Part shown: positions 22,087 to 31,643 of the stretch, in pieces
How positions within the stretch are numbered: position 1 is the first letter of the stretch
Layout: every line of letters begins with the position of its first letter
NCBI GenBank assembly: GCA_902761055.1
Contig: CACWIS010000014.1
Location: 1-34,742, forward strand
Origin: Oscillospiraceae bacterium
GTDB lineage: Bacteria; Bacillota; Clostridia; Oscillospirales; Oscillospiraceae
Direction: 5' to 3'
Length of the DNA stretch: 34,742 nt
Translations under genes and position numbers: made by a program
The notes under the pieces: model-generated
Database searches by the model: none
Told to the model about the DNA's origin: nothing
Seen by the model: the letters and a program-made list of their open reading frames with translations, nothing else

Positions 22087-23571
22087 TCAGCCCGCGGATG
22101 CGGAGTCGGAGAGATCGAAAACCTCGACGACATGCGGATTGGGCCCGTTGTACCAGTAGAGGTAGGCCCAGATATCGACCGTCTGGCCGACCTCGAGAGC
22201 TTCGACCGCCTTGTAGGCGGACGTATCCTGGCCGCGGAGATAGAATTCGACGCAGAAATCGATGACCTGGCCGTTTTTGGAGGCCTTGAAGTAGAGGTCG
22301 TCGGTCTTGCCCTCTGCATCTTTGTAGGCAAAGGCGGCGCCGGTCTCGTCGTAGGGCTCGATGGTCATGCCGTCAAAGACGACCTTTTGATTCATATGTT
22401 CACGCAGGAAGTCTTCCTGGTCGAGAACGAATCCCAAGCAATCGAAAGAGTAGGGCATGTAGGTGCCGTGCTGCAGTTCGAAGGTGGCGTCAACGATCTC
22501 GATCTCACCGGCCCACTCGGTCTTTCGGCCGGTCACACGGATCTTCTGGCCATCCTTGAGCAGAAGAGCATCCTCTTGCGAGCAGGCCATGTTGTAGATG
22601 AAATAAGCGCCGTCGGGATCGGCCGCATAAACGGTGATCTTGTTGTCCCACCAGGACTGGGTATCCTGGACATAGGCTTCGATCGTGACGTCGCTGTCCA
22701 GTTCGGCATCCATGTACTCGGCATAGGTCATCGCGCCGTCGGACTTGAAGTTGGCAGGCATGACGGAGATGACGTGCGGGTTGGGTCCGTTGTACCAGTA
22801 GAGGAAGGCCTCGATATCAATGACATCGCCCACCTGCAGCGCTTCAACGGCCTTGTAAACGTCGCTGTCCTTGCCGCAGAGATAGAACTCCACGCAGAAG
22901 TTGTAGGTCTTCCCTTCTCTGGAAGCCTGGAAGTAAAGGTCGTCGGTCTTTCCCTCTGCGTCTTTGTAGGCGAAGGCGGCGCCGGTCTTGTTGCCGTTTT
23001 CATCGACATATTCTTCGACAGTAAAGCCGTTCAGAGCAAACAGAGTATTCTGGAAATGAGCCAGAATGTCATCGTCCGCCCTCAGGAAAGTGCCGGTCAA
23101 ATCGTAGGGGCGGGCGATATAGGGTTCGCCGTCGACGAAGGTGAAGGTCGGGTCGCCCGCGACTTCGACCTCGCCGGCCCACTCGGACTTCCAGCCGTTG
23201 ACCTGGATCCAGGTGCCGGGCACCAGTCTGGCCGCGTCCTCCTCGGAGCAGACCATGTTGTAGATGAAGTAGGCGCCGTCGGGATCGGCCGCGTAGACGG
23301 TGATCTTGTTGTCCCACCAGGACTGCGTCGCCTGGACGCAGACCTTGACCGTGACCTCCGTGTCGAGCGCGGCAGCGGCGTACTCGGCATAGCTCATGGC
23401 CGGGGCGGGCTCTTCGGCGGGAGCGGGCTCCTCGGCGGGGGCGGGCTCTTCGGCGGGAGCGGGCTCCTCGGCGGGGGCGGGCTCCTCGGCGGGCACGGGG
23501 GCGGTCTTGCCGCAGGCGGCGAGCGCGAAGAGCATGATCAGCGCAAGAAGCAGGGCAAAAAACTTTTTCAT
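22087..23571 (-). CDS. Lipoprotein with two tandem copies of an unknown domain
   Basis: 494 residues. Signal peptide 1-19 with lipobox LAAC (Cys20), then five perfect PAEEPA units (27-56) as a stalk. Two homologous domains follow, about 59-280 and 281-487. Each begins M(S/T)YAEY and carries QSWWDNKITVYAADPDGAYF, KTDDLYF, NFCVEFYL and LYWYNGPNPHV. Within each, two segments with a GxxIxVxG...W..(E/I)E pattern look like OB-fold strands, which suggests small-ligand or polymer binding at the cell surface; that is inference. AGGAG lies 9 nt before the ATG. Own promoter, no obvious partner. Confidence 0.85.
   Translation of the reverse strand: MKKFFALLLALIMLFALAACGKTAPVPAEEPAPAEEPAPAEEPAPAEEPAPAEEPAPAMSYAEYAAAALDTEVTVKVCVQATQSWWDNKITVYAADPDGAYFIYNMVCSEEDAARLVPGTWIQVNGWKSEWAGEVEVAGDPTFTFVDGEPYIARPYDLTGTFLRADDDILAHFQNTLFALNGFTVEEYVDENGNKTGAAFAYKDAEGKTDDLYFQASREGKTYNFCVEFYLCGKDSDVYKAVEALQVGDVIDIEAFLYWYNGPNPHVISVMPANFKSDGAMTYAEYMDAELDSDVTIEAYVQDTQSWWDNKITVYAADPDGAYFIYNMACSQEDALLLKDGQKIRVTGRKTEWAGEIEIVDATFELQHGTYMPYSFDCLGFVLDQEDFLREHMNQKVVFDGMTIEPYDETGAAFAYKDAEGKTDDLYFKASKNGQVIDFCVEFYLRGQDTSAYKAVEALEVGQTVDIWAYLYWYNGPNPHVVEVFDLSDSASAG
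23404..23493 (-). repeat. Coding 18-bp tandem repeat (five PAEEPA units)
   Basis: Five in-frame 18-bp units encode PAEEPA in the stalk of the lipoprotein, with silent alternation (CTC/CTT). Copy number may vary by slippage. Confidence 0.85.
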
Positions 23572-23619
23572 TTTTGTACTCCTTTACGAATCGTTGTCGC
23601 TGGGATCTCGGACAGTTTC

Positions 23620-23647
23620 ATTATAATGGTTTCTGCGGCAAAATCAA
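23620..23647 (-). promoter_or_regulatory. Promoter of the lipoprotein gene
   Basis: TTGATT (23647-23642), 16-nt spacer and TATAAT (23625-23620), in the 79-nt gap after the sugar-binding protein gene. Confidence 0.7.
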
Positions 23648-23650
23648 GCG

Positions 23651-25303
23651 TCATCCGCGCTTTTTCTTCCCTTTGAGCCATTCGGACAGACCGTAGAGGC
23701 CGATCAGCACCCAGGCCGCGCCGAGGCACGCGAGCAGCGCGACGGCCGTGGAAGGCAGCGGCGTGCGCTCCGGCTCCGGGGACGTCTCCGCGTCGGGCGC
23801 GCTCTCGCTCGGCGTGATCATGTTCAGCCGGTTGAGGGAGCTGACGTTCTCAAAGAGCTTGTCGAGATAGGCCTCGTCCACGGTCTTTTTGCGCCGCGGC
23901 GCGATCGTCACGTCGTCGATCAGATCGCCCGCCGCGCTGCGCAGCGAGGCCGAGCCGTTGAACACCGGCATGGTGAAGGTGCTCTCCACATGGTCGAGCA
24001 GCAGCTTCGAGGCCTTGATCTTCACGTCGTAGTAGTGATCGTTGTCCTCGCCGCAGCGGGAGAGATAGTCCCGGTACTCCGCGCTCTCCTGCGCCTTGGA
24101 CGTGACCGGGACGTAGCCCTCGGTCTCGGCGTAGGCGATCTGGACCTCGTTGGTCAGCAGATACTGGGCGAAGAGCCAGGCGGCCAGCACCTCCTGGGGA
24201 TCGTTCTTCCGGAAAACGCAGATCGAGGGTCCCTGCGAGATCATCTGCGGATGGGCCGTGTCGAACTGCGGGATCATCATGACCTCGGTCCGGAAGCGCA
24301 CGACGTTGTCCGCGCTGATATCCATCAGCGGCGCCTCGCTGCCCATCCAGGTCGCTCCGGCGGTGGAATCGATGGCGAAGAGGCACTGTCCGGCGTTGAA
24401 GAAGTTGCCGGGGTAGCTGTCGTGCTTGAAGGTCGTGAAGGCGCCGTGGGCGGCATGCCCTGCGACTTCCTTGAGCAGCGAACGCGTAACGTCGCTGAAG
24501 ATCAGCACCTCGCCGCGCGGCGTGGAGTAGGGCGCGTCGAGCTGGCGCAGCATCTGGATCATCATGTTGTCCGAGGACTTGTAAATAAAGGGCTTCATGA
24601 CCTTCTGGCCGTTGAGGCTGTACGTGCCGTCCGCCTCTCTGGCGGTCGCGGCCTCCGAGACCTCCCAGACGAAATCCCAGGTCAGGATCTCGGGCAGCGT
24701 ATAGCCCAGCTTTTCCACCAGGTCGACGTTGACGTAGCAGGCCTCCGTCGAGCGCATGTAGGGGATGGCGTACTGCACGCCGCCGATCCTGCCCTCGGAG
24801 AGGAACTGCGGGATGATCTCGCCGCGCGTCGGCGAATCGAAGCGCAGTTCGCTGCCGCCGAGGCCGAAGGCGGGATCGTCAAGCAGTCCGTCGAGCGGGA
24901 CGACCGTGTCCTCGCCCGAGAGATAGGTGGCGATGTGGTCGGGATAGGTGATGCAGACGTTGGGCGTCGTGTCCGTGGCGATGTTGGTGATGACGTCCTG
25001 ATAGATCCGGCCATAGTCGAAATACTGTTTCAGCCGGACGCGAATATTCGGATAGAGCTCCTCGAAGTCGTGGATCGCCTGCACGTAGATCGCCGTCTGT
25101 ACCTTATTGTTGTCGCTCTTTGCCCAGAAGGTGATCTCAAAGGTCCTGGATTCGTCCAGGCTTTCGGGCAGCCTGTAGAGCGCCTGCTCCGTCGGCGCGG
25201 CGGCCGCGGAGCCGCGTTCTCTTTTCGTGCCGTGGCAGCCTGCGAGCGTGAGCAGGCACAGCAGCGCGAGGCTCAGCGCGAGGAGCCGTTTCAGCCTTCT
25301 CAT
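23651..25303 (-). CDS. Sugar ABC transporter substrate-binding lipoprotein with C-terminal TM anchor
   Basis: 550 residues, longer than the usual 420-450. Signal peptide with lipobox LAGC (Cys23). The family 1 solute-binding fold follows (FEITFWAKSDNNKVQTAIYV near 56, DFEELYPNIRVRLKQYFD, YAIPYMRSTEACYVNVDLVEKLGY, then FNAGQCLFAIDSTAGATWMG). After a Pro/Ser/Glu-rich linker (about 500-520) a C-terminal hydrophobic helix (about 522-542) and KGKKKRG tail follow, unusual for this class, so it may be anchored at both ends. The start overlaps the end of the permease gene (ATGA). Last gene of the ABC operon. Confidence 0.9.
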   Translation of the reverse strand: MRRLKRLLALSLALLCLLTLAGCHGTKRERGSAAAAPTEQALYRLPESLDESRTFEITFWAKSDNNKVQTAIYVQAIHDFEELYPNIRVRLKQYFDYGRIYQDVITNIATDTTPNVCITYPDHIATYLSGEDTVVPLDGLLDDPAFGLGGSELRFDSPTRGEIIPQFLSEGRIGGVQYAIPYMRSTEACYVNVDLVEKLGYTLPEILTWDFVWEVSEAATAREADGTYSLNGQKVMKPFIYKSSDNMMIQMLRQLDAPYSTPRGEVLIFSDVTRSLLKEVAGHAAHGAFTTFKHDSYPGNFFNAGQCLFAIDSTAGATWMGSEAPLMDISADNVVRFRTEVMMIPQFDTAHPQMISQGPSICVFRKNDPQEVLAAWLFAQYLLTNEVQIAYAETEGYVPVTSKAQESAEYRDYLSRCGEDNDHYYDVKIKASKLLLDHVESTFTMPVFNGSASLRSAAGDLIDDVTIAPRRKKTVDEAYLDKLFENVSSLNRLNMITPSESAPDAETSPEPERTPLPSTAVALLACLGAAWVLIGLYGLSEWLKGKKKRG

Positions 25304-26166
25304 CCCTTTGTGCCTCCTCTCGAAACGCCGGCCATGATCTTTTTGCGGAAGCAGAGGAACAGCACGATCAGCGGCACAGAGATCACGACCACCGCCGCCA
25401 TCATCGCGGGGATGTTTTCACGGCCGAAGCCGTTTTCGCGGATCGCCTGGATGCCGTTGGAGACCAGAAAGTAGTTCGTGTCGTCGGTGATCAGGCGCGG
25501 CCAGACGAAGGAGTTCCAGCACTCGATCACCTTGAGGATCGTGACGGTGATGATCGTCGGGCGGCAGATCGGGATCATGACGCGCGTGAGATAGCGGAAG
25601 TCCGTCGTCCCGTCCACCTTCGCGGCGCGGTAGAGCTCGTCCGGGATCTGCTCGAAGTTCTCCTTGAGAAGATAGATGTAGAACACCGAGGTCACGGAGG
25701 GCAGGATCAGGCCGGTGAAGGTGTTGCGCAGTCCGGCGTTGGTGATCGTCTGAAAGTTCGTGATAACGACGAGCTCGCTCGGGATCATCATCAGCGCGAG
25801 GAAGAAGGTGAACACAAGGTCCTTGCCGCGGAACTCGAGGCGCGAGAAGGCGAAGGCCGCGAGCACCGTCACGCCGAGCATCAGCCCCGTCGTGACGAGC
25901 GTGAAGACGAGGGTGTTGAGAAAATATTTCGCCAGCGGGACGGCCGTGAACGCTTCCCGGTAATTCTCCATCGTCGGGCTGAGCGTGTAGAACTGCGGGA
26001 TGTACTCGGCGTTGTAGGCGCCGTAGCTCTTGACGGAGCTCAGAAGCATCCAGTAGAAGGGGAAGAGCACCATCAGCGCCCAGAAGCCGAGGAAGAGGTA
26101 GGTCAGCGTCTTTCTGACGCGTTCGCGCCGCGCGGCGGCGCGTTCGATGCGTTCGTTTTCCATCAT
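25300..26166 (-). CDS. Carbohydrate ABC transporter permease (MalG/UgpE type)
   Basis: 288 residues, six TM helices. The EAA loop reads RAAKVDGTTDFRYLTRVMIPICRP (about 186-209), the site that docks on the ATPase, and the protein ends with a charged GGTKG tail. CUT1-family inner-membrane component, pairing with the neighbouring MalF-like permease. ATG at 26166, 10 nt after the preceding stop; its 3' end overlaps the binding-protein gene. Confidence 0.94.
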   Translation of the reverse strand: MMENERIERAAARRERVRKTLTYLFLGFWALMVLFPFYWMLLSSVKSYGAYNAEYIPQFYTLSPTMENYREAFTAVPLAKYFLNTLVFTLVTTGLMLGVTVLAAFAFSRLEFRGKDLVFTFFLALMMIPSELVVITNFQTITNAGLRNTFTGLILPSVTSVFYIYLLKENFEQIPDELYRAAKVDGTTDFRYLTRVMIPICRPTIITVTILKVIECWNSFVWPRLITDDTNYFLVSNGIQAIRENGFGRENIPAMMAAVVVISVPLIVLFLCFRKKIMAGVSRGGTKG

Positions 26167-26176
26167 GCCCCTCCTC

Positions 26177-27070
26177 TCACACGTAATAGACGTGCTTGCG
26201 GCTGACGAGCAGGTTGACGCAGGTGATCGTCAGCACGATGGCGAACAGCAGGATCGCCGCGGCCGAGGCGTAGGACGGCCAGCCGCCGCTGTTGCCGTAG
26301 AGCATATCGTAGACGTAGCCCACGATCGTGTTCATGCCCGCGGCGTTGAGGTCCGTGCCGAAGATGGCGACCGCGTCGCTGTACGCCTTGAACGCGCCGA
26401 TGAAGCCCGTGATGATGAGATAGAACAGCTGCGGGGAGATCATCGGCAGCGTGATGCGCGTGAACACGCGCCACTTCGGCGTCGCGTCGAGCCGCGCGGC
26501 GTTGTAGAAGTCCTGCCGCACGCTCGCCAGCGCGCTCGTGAGGATCAGGATCTTGAAGGGCAGCACGACCCAGATCGTGTAGAAGCACAGTACGAACATC
26601 TTGGCCCAGTAGGGGCCGTTGATGAAGTCGACCGAGGGGCCGCCGAAGAAATGGATGACCAGGTTCACCAGGCCCTCGGTGTAGGCGGTCTTTTTAAAGA
26701 GGATCATGAACACCAGGCCGACGGCCAGCGTGTTCGTGACGTAGGGCAGGAAGTAGATCGTCTGGAACAGCTCGCGCAGCTTTTTGATCGAGCCCAGCGC
26801 GAGCGAGATCAGCAGCGCAAAGCCCGTCGAGAGCGGCACCGTGATGACGACCAGCAGGAAGGTGTTTTTCAGCGCCTGCAGGAAATACTCGTCACGCAGC
26901 ACGTAGCCGTAGTTGTACCAGCCCGTGCCGAAAAAGCTCTGCGAGGCGGAGTTGTAGCCCTCCTCAAAGGAGTAGACGAACACGTCCACGAGCGGATAGA
27001 CCATGAAGGCGCCGAGGAAGAGGATGGCCGGCAGCAGATAGAGCCAGGCCTTGGAGCCGTTGTTCTTCAT
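26177..27070 (-). CDS. Carbohydrate ABC transporter permease (MalF/UgpA type)
   Basis: 297 residues from the ATG at 27070 (MKNNGSKAWLYLLPAILFLG). The frame is open further upstream but runs into the ATPase gene, and GGCGGAG lies close before 27070. Six TM helices. The EAA-like loop reads NAARLDATPKWRVFTRITLP near 205-224. It partners with the MalG-like permease to form the membrane channel of the CUT1 transporter. Confidence 0.93.
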   Translation of the reverse strand: MKNNGSKAWLYLLPAILFLGAFMVYPLVDVFVYSFEEGYNSASQSFFGTGWYNYGYVLRDEYFLQALKNTFLLVVITVPLSTGFALLISLALGSIKKLRELFQTIYFLPYVTNTLAVGLVFMILFKKTAYTEGLVNLVIHFFGGPSVDFINGPYWAKMFVLCFYTIWVVLPFKILILTSALASVRQDFYNAARLDATPKWRVFTRITLPMISPQLFYLIITGFIGAFKAYSDAVAIFGTDLNAAGMNTIVGYVYDMLYGNSGGWPSYASAAAILLFAIVLTITCVNLLVSRKHVYYV

Positions 27071-27081
27071 CGTCTCCGCCC

Positions 27082-28194
<1,113 letters not shown>

Positions 28195-28234
28195 GTTCCA
28201 AACCACCTGCTTCCGGTTGTTTTTGTGATTTCAG

Positions 28235-28261
28235 TTTATACAAAGCCGCGGGGAATGTCAA
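28235..28261 (-). promoter_or_regulatory. Promoter of the sugar ABC operon
   Basis: TTGACA (28261-28256) and TATAAA (28240-28235) with a 15-nt spacer, short of optimal, 41 nt before the start codon. Confidence 0.5.
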
Positions 28262-28301
28262 CGCTTCGTGACAGATGGGTAAATGTTTGACAAAGGAGCG
28301 C

Positions 28302-28360
28302 GCGGCGCCCCTTTCGGCGGCTGCGCCGCCTCCCCCGGAGGGGGCGATCCTGAAAAGGAT
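28302..28360. repeat. GC-rich palindromic intergenic repeat
   Basis: Three adjacent hairpins: GGCGG/CCGCC (28316-28330), CCCCC/GGGGG around GGA (28332-28344), and GATCC/GGATG. It lies between the rplQ terminator and the ABC promoter and resembles the block at 3181-3232. Confidence 0.4.
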
Positions 28361-28378
28361 GAAGCGGATCCGACATGA

Positions 28379-28410
28379 AAAAGCCCGAAGGAAAACTCCT
28401 TCGGGCTTTT
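28379..28410 (-). terminator. Terminator of the ribosomal/alpha operon
   Basis: 13-bp perfect stem AAAAGCCCGAAGG and complement, loop of 6, with T5 read leftward. It lies 26 nt after the rplQ stop. Confidence 0.93.
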
Positions 28411-28435
28411 GAACCTGTTTGTTCTGATCTGCGGA

Positions 28436-28777
28436 TCAGACCAGCTCGATAACGGCCATCTCGGCGGCGTCGCCGCGGCGGGCGCCGATGCGGGTGATGC
28501 GGGTGTAGCCGCCGCTGCGCTCGGCATACTTGCCGGCGAGCTCGCTCTTGACCTTCTTCGCCACGTCTTCACGGGTGATGAAGCTGAGCATCTGACGGTA
28601 GGACGCAAGGTCCGCCGCCTTGCCGAGGGTGATCATCTTCTCGGCGAGAGGAGCGATCTCCTTCGCGCGGGTGACGGTGGTCTCCATCCGGCCTTTATCC
28701 AGAAAATCGGTGACCTGCTGACGGAGCATCGCCATGCGCTGATCGGTCGGCTTGCCGAGCTTTCTTGTTCCGGGCAT
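28436..28777 (-). CDS. rplQ: 50S ribosomal protein L17
   Basis: 113 residues, complete. [19 protein letters not shown]..., [10 protein letters not shown] and the C-terminal [23 protein letters not shown] are L17 signatures. Binds 23S rRNA near the exit tunnel. AAGGAGG lies 11 nt before the ATG. Last gene of the operon. Confidence 0.98.
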   Translation of the reverse strand: MPGTRKLGKPTDQRMAMLRQQVTDFLDKGRMETTVTRAKEIAPLAEKMITLGKAADLASYRQMLSFITREDVAKKVKSELAGKYAERSGGYTRITRIGARRGDAAEMAVIELV

Positions 28778-28795
28778 AGTGCATTTCCTCCTTAC

Positions 28796-29737
28796 TTACT
28801 GATTGTCCTCGCTTGCCAGCGAAAGGCCCATCATCGTGAGCTTGTGCTCAACTTCTTCAAGGGACTTGCGGCCGAGGTTGCGGACCTTGATCATCTCGTC
28901 CTGCGTCTTGCTGACAAGGTCCTCGACAGTATTGATGTTCGCGCGCTTGAGGCAGTTGAAGCTTCTCACGGACAGATCCAGCTCTTCGATGGACATCTTG
29001 AGCATGGTGTCGGGCTCCTTCTCGATCTGGTCGACGACGATGGAGTTCATGCCGGCCGTGTCGGACAGGTCGGTGAAAAGCGTGAAGTGGTCGCACAGGA
29101 TCTTCGCGCCGAGCGAAACCGCGTCGCGGGCGCTCATGGTCTTGTCCGTCCACACCTCGATCGTGAGCTTGTCAAAGTCGGTCTGGTTGCCCACGCGGGT
29201 GTTCTCGACCGTGTAATTGACCTTCAGCACGGGGGTGTAGATGGAGTCGACCGGGATCGTGCCGATCGGCATCTGCGGATTCTTGTTGCGCTCCGCCGGA
29301 ACGTAGCCGCGGCCGTGGTCCAGGACGAGCTCCATGCTGAGCGCGCCGTCCGGGCCGAGGGTGGCGATGGGCTGTTCCGGATTGAGGATATCCACCTCGG
29401 CGTCCGCCTTGATGTCGCCGGCGGTGACGACGCCCTCGCCGGAGGCTTCAATGTAGACGGTCTTCGGCTCGGTGCTGTGGAGACGCGCGATGATGCTCTT
29501 GACGTTCAGAACGATCTCGGTCACGTCTTCCTTCACGCCGGGGATGGTGGAAAACTCATGCTGCACGCCGGCGATCTTGATGCTGGTGCCGGGCAGCGAG
29601 GAGAGCAGAACCCTGCGAAGAGAGTTGCCAAGCGTTGTGCCGTAGCCGCGCTCCAGGGGCTCGATGATATACTTGCCGTACGAGCTGTCGGTCGGAGTCT
29701 CGATGCATTCGATCCGCGGCTTCTTTATTTCAATCAT
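28796..29737 (-). CDS. rpoA: RNA polymerase alpha subunit
   Basis: 313 residues, normal length. The N-terminal dimerisation domain (1-230; [22 protein letters not shown] near 29-50) and the C-terminal DNA- and activator-binding domain (about 245-313; [31 protein letters not shown]) are both intact. Scaffold for RNA polymerase assembly. AAGGAGG before the ATG, 86 nt after the rpsD stop. Confidence 0.98.
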   Translation of the reverse strand: MIEIKKPRIECIETPTDSSYGKYIIEPLERGYGTTLGNSLRRVLLSSLPGTSIKIAGVQHEFSTIPGVKEDVTEIVLNVKSIIARLHSTEPKTVYIEASGEGVVTAGDIKADAEVDILNPEQPIATLGPDGALSMELVLDHGRGYVPAERNKNPQMPIGTIPVDSIYTPVLKVNYTVENTRVGNQTDFDKLTIEVWTDKTMSARDAVSLGAKILCDHFTLFTDLSDTAGMNSIVVDQIEKEPDTMLKMSIEELDLSVRSFNCLKRANINTVEDLVSKTQDEMIKVRNLGRKSLEEVEHKLTMMGLSLASEDNQ

Positions 29738-29823
29738 ATAGTACCAGTACCCTCCTTAAATTGTGTGCGTTCTGCGCAGAACGCGTGCTGTGTCGATAGC
29801 TTACCAAAATGAGGGTGTCTTGC

Positions 29824-30423
29824 TTACTTGGAGTACAACTCGATGATGAGATGCTCTTCGACAGGGAATTCAATGTCCTCTCTGGTGGGCGCGGCGACGA
29901 CCTTGCCGACCATGTTGTTCGGATCAAACTCCAGCCAGCGCGGGACCGCGATGCTGGAATTCGCTTCCACGTTTTCCTTGAAGCGCTCGATCTTGCGGCT
30001 GCTTTCCTTCAGTTCGATCACCATGCCGGGCTTGACCTGATAGCTGGGGATGTTGACCTTCTTGCCGTTGACGGTGAAGTGGCCGTGGTTGACCAGCTGA
30101 CGGGCCTCGCGGCGGGTGGTCGCATAACCGAGACGGAACACGACGTTGTCCAGGCGGCTCTCCAGCTGGATCAGCAGGTTGTCGCCGGCCTTGCCGGGCA
30201 TGCGGACCGCTTTCTCATAGTAGGACCGGAACTGCTTTTCCAGAACGCCGTAGATGAACTTGACCTTCTGCTTTTCCTGCAGCTGGCTGGCGTACTCGGA
30301 CTTCTTGCGTCTGGTCTGCGTGTTGCTGTTGCGGGTGGTTTCCTTTTTATTGTAGCCCATGACTGCGGGGCTGATGCCGAGCGACTTGCAGCGCTTGGCG
30401 ATCGGTTGGGTATTCTTAGCCAT
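29824..30423 (-). CDS. rpsD: 30S ribosomal protein S4
   Basis: 199 residues, complete. Zinc-free form: the N-terminus lacks the CxxC pairs. It carries YASQLQEKQKVKFIYGVLEKQF and the S4 RNA-binding domain RLDNVVFRLGYATTRREARQLVNHGHFTVNG (about 90-120). Nucleates 16S rRNA 5'-domain assembly and in many bacteria represses the alpha operon. AAGGAGG site. Confidence 0.98.
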   Translation of the reverse strand: MAKNTQPIAKRCKSLGISPAVMGYNKKETTRNSNTQTRRKKSEYASQLQEKQKVKFIYGVLEKQFRSYYEKAVRMPGKAGDNLLIQLESRLDNVVFRLGYATTRREARQLVNHGHFTVNGKKVNIPSYQVKPGMVIELKESSRKIERFKENVEANSSIAVPRWLEFDPNNMVGKVVAAPTREDIEFPVEEHLIIELYSK

Positions 30424-30441
30424 TACGTGTTCCCTCCTTAA

Positions 30442-30843
30442 TTAGACGCGACGACGCTTCGGAGGACGGCAGCCGTTGTGCGGGATGGGGGTGACGTCCT
30501 TGATCATCGTGACCTCGAGGCCTGCGGTCTGCAGCGCGCGGATCGCAGCTTCACGGCCCGAGCCGGGGCCCTTGACGAAGACCTCGACGGTCTTCAGGCC
30601 ATGCTCCATGGCCGCCTTCGCGGCGGTCTCGGCCGCGGTCTGCGCGGCGAAGGGAGTGGACTTCTTGCTGCCACGGAAGCCAAGGCCGCCCGCGGACGCC
30701 CAGGAAATGGCGTTGCCCTGCGTGTCGGTGATGGTGACCATGGTGTTGTTGAAGGAAGAGCTGATATGAACCTGGCCCTTTTCAATGTTCTTGCGCTCGC
30801 GACGGCGCGTTCTGACGACTTTCTTCTTGGTGTTCGCTGCCAT
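30442..30843 (-). CDS. rpsK: 30S ribosomal protein S11
   Basis: 133 residues, complete. [36 protein letters not shown] and the C-terminal [14 protein letters not shown] are diagnostic. Platform protein of the 30S subunit. AAGGAGG 8 nt before the ATG. Confidence 0.98.
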   Translation of the reverse strand: MAANTKKKVVRTRRRERKNIEKGQVHISSSFNNTMVTITDTQGNAISWASAGGLGFRGSKKSTPFAAQTAAETAAKAAMEHGLKTVEVFVKGPGSGREAAIRALQTAGLEVTMIKDVTPIPHNGCRPPKRRRV

Positions 30844-30858
30844 GACTCATATCCCTCC

Positions 30859-31185
30859 TTACTTCTTCTTATTGGCGATGGTGCGTTTCGGACCCTTGCG
30901 GGTACGAGCGTTGGTCTTGCTCCTCTGTCCGCGGACGGGCAGGCCGCGGCGATGACGCTGGCCGCGGTAGCAGCCGATCTCGGTGAGACGCTTGATGTCC
31001 AGCGCGGTCTGGCGGCGCAGGTCGCCCTCAACGATAAAGTTGTGGTCGATGCACTCGCGCAGCTTGCTCTCTTCCTCGTCGGTGAGGTTCTTGACTCTGG
31101 TGTCGGGGTTGATCCCGGTCATCTCCAGGATCTTCTTCGCGCTGGTTCTGCCGATACCGTAGACGTAAGTGAGACCACGTGCCAT
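30859..31185 (-). CDS. rpsM: 30S ribosomal protein S13, lacking about 14 N-terminal residues
   Basis: 108 residues against about 121-122 in the family. It begins MAR and then directly [17 protein letters not shown]. The segment normally between them (IAGVDLPRDKRVEI in typical bacteria) is missing, equal to 42 nt and in frame. The rest is intact to [18 protein letters not shown] and IANKKK. S13 sits in the 30S head and contacts the P-site tRNA and L5. The ATG has AAAGGATG about 10 nt upstream. No other frame upstream encodes the missing block. Either a real deletion or an assembly fault; note the broken infA 320 nt away. Confidence 0.93.
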   Translation of the reverse strand: MARGLTYVYGIGRTSAKKILEMTGINPDTRVKNLTDEEESKLRECIDHNFIVEGDLRRQTALDIKRLTEIGCYRGQRHRRGLPVRGQRSKTNARTRKGPKRTIANKKK

Positions 31186-31247
31186 ATTGTTCGATCATCC
31201 TTTCGAATAATTGATTTGCGCATCTTTTTCGCCGAAGGCTTGTTCCC

Positions 31248-31349
31248 GCCGGAGGGAGCCTCCGGCAAATGCGCTCTTTTTTTGATAAGGACAGGTTCGT
31301 ATTCAAAAAACCTTGTCTTGCGCGGTGAATTGCGAAGCGGCGGCTTCGC
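31248..31349. repeat. Palindrome-bearing spacer between rpmJ and rpsM
   Basis: The 191-nt gap 31186-31376 interrupts an otherwise tight operon. It contains GCCGGA/TCCGGC (31248-31266) followed on the plus strand by a T7 tract, and GCGAAGC-GGCG-GCTTCGC (31332-31349). I see no gene in it. It may be an inserted repeat or a regulatory leader. Confidence 0.45.
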
Positions 31350-31376
31350 TGCGTTCTCTCGGTCCGCCGAGGCAGA

Positions 31377-31490
31377 TCAGCCCTGACGCTGCTTGTGCTT
31401 CGGGTTCTCGCAGATGACCATGACTTTGCCCTTGCGCTTGATGATCTTGCACTTCTCGCACATGGGCTTCACGGAAGGTCTGACTTTCAT
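31377..31490 (-). CDS. rpmJ: 50S ribosomal protein L36
   Basis: 37 residues, complete: [20 protein letters not shown] followed by [15 protein letters not shown]. It has the zinc ligands Cys11, Cys14, Cys27 and His32, the C+ form. AGGAGGT overlaps the end of the infA remnant. Too short for many gene finders. Confidence 0.97.
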   Translation of the reverse strand: MKVRPSVKPMCEKCKIIKRKGKVMVICENPKHKQRQG

Positions 31491-31502
31491 TTGTGTTACC
31501 TC

Positions 31503-31627
31503 CTACTTGCTTCTCCAAGTGATCCTGCCCCGGGTCACGTCGTACGGAGACATCTGCACCGTGACCTTGTCGCCGGGAAGGATCCTGATAAAGTTTCCAG
31601 TTCGATTACATCGTCTTTGTTTGCCAA
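31503..31627 (-). pseudogene. infA: Translation initiation factor IF-1, internally deleted and frameshifted
   Basis: From a TTG at 31627 (GGAGG 9 nt upstream) the frame reads [11 protein letters not shown], the normal IF-1 N-terminus. It then jumps, in another frame, to [20 protein letters not shown] and [10 protein letters not shown], the normal C-terminus ending at TAG 31503. The remnant is 125 nt against about 219 nt for a 72-codon infA, so about 94 nt are lost. As 94 is not a multiple of three, the two halves are out of frame. The lost part covers most of the OB-fold, so no working IF-1 can be made here. IF-1 is normally essential, so a second copy or a sequence error must be considered. 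Confidence 0.9.
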
Positions 31628-31643
31628 ATCAAATAACCTCCAT

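Noticed and set aside
19175-22159. 994-codon open frame on the plus strand
   Set aside because: It runs across the aminotransferase, pdp, a hypothetical gene and mazF, so it is an antisense/frame shadow, His/Arg/Asp-rich with no fold.
23404-23493. Short tandem repeats as a CRISPR array
   Set aside because: 18-bp units without spacers, in frame within the lipoprotein gene.
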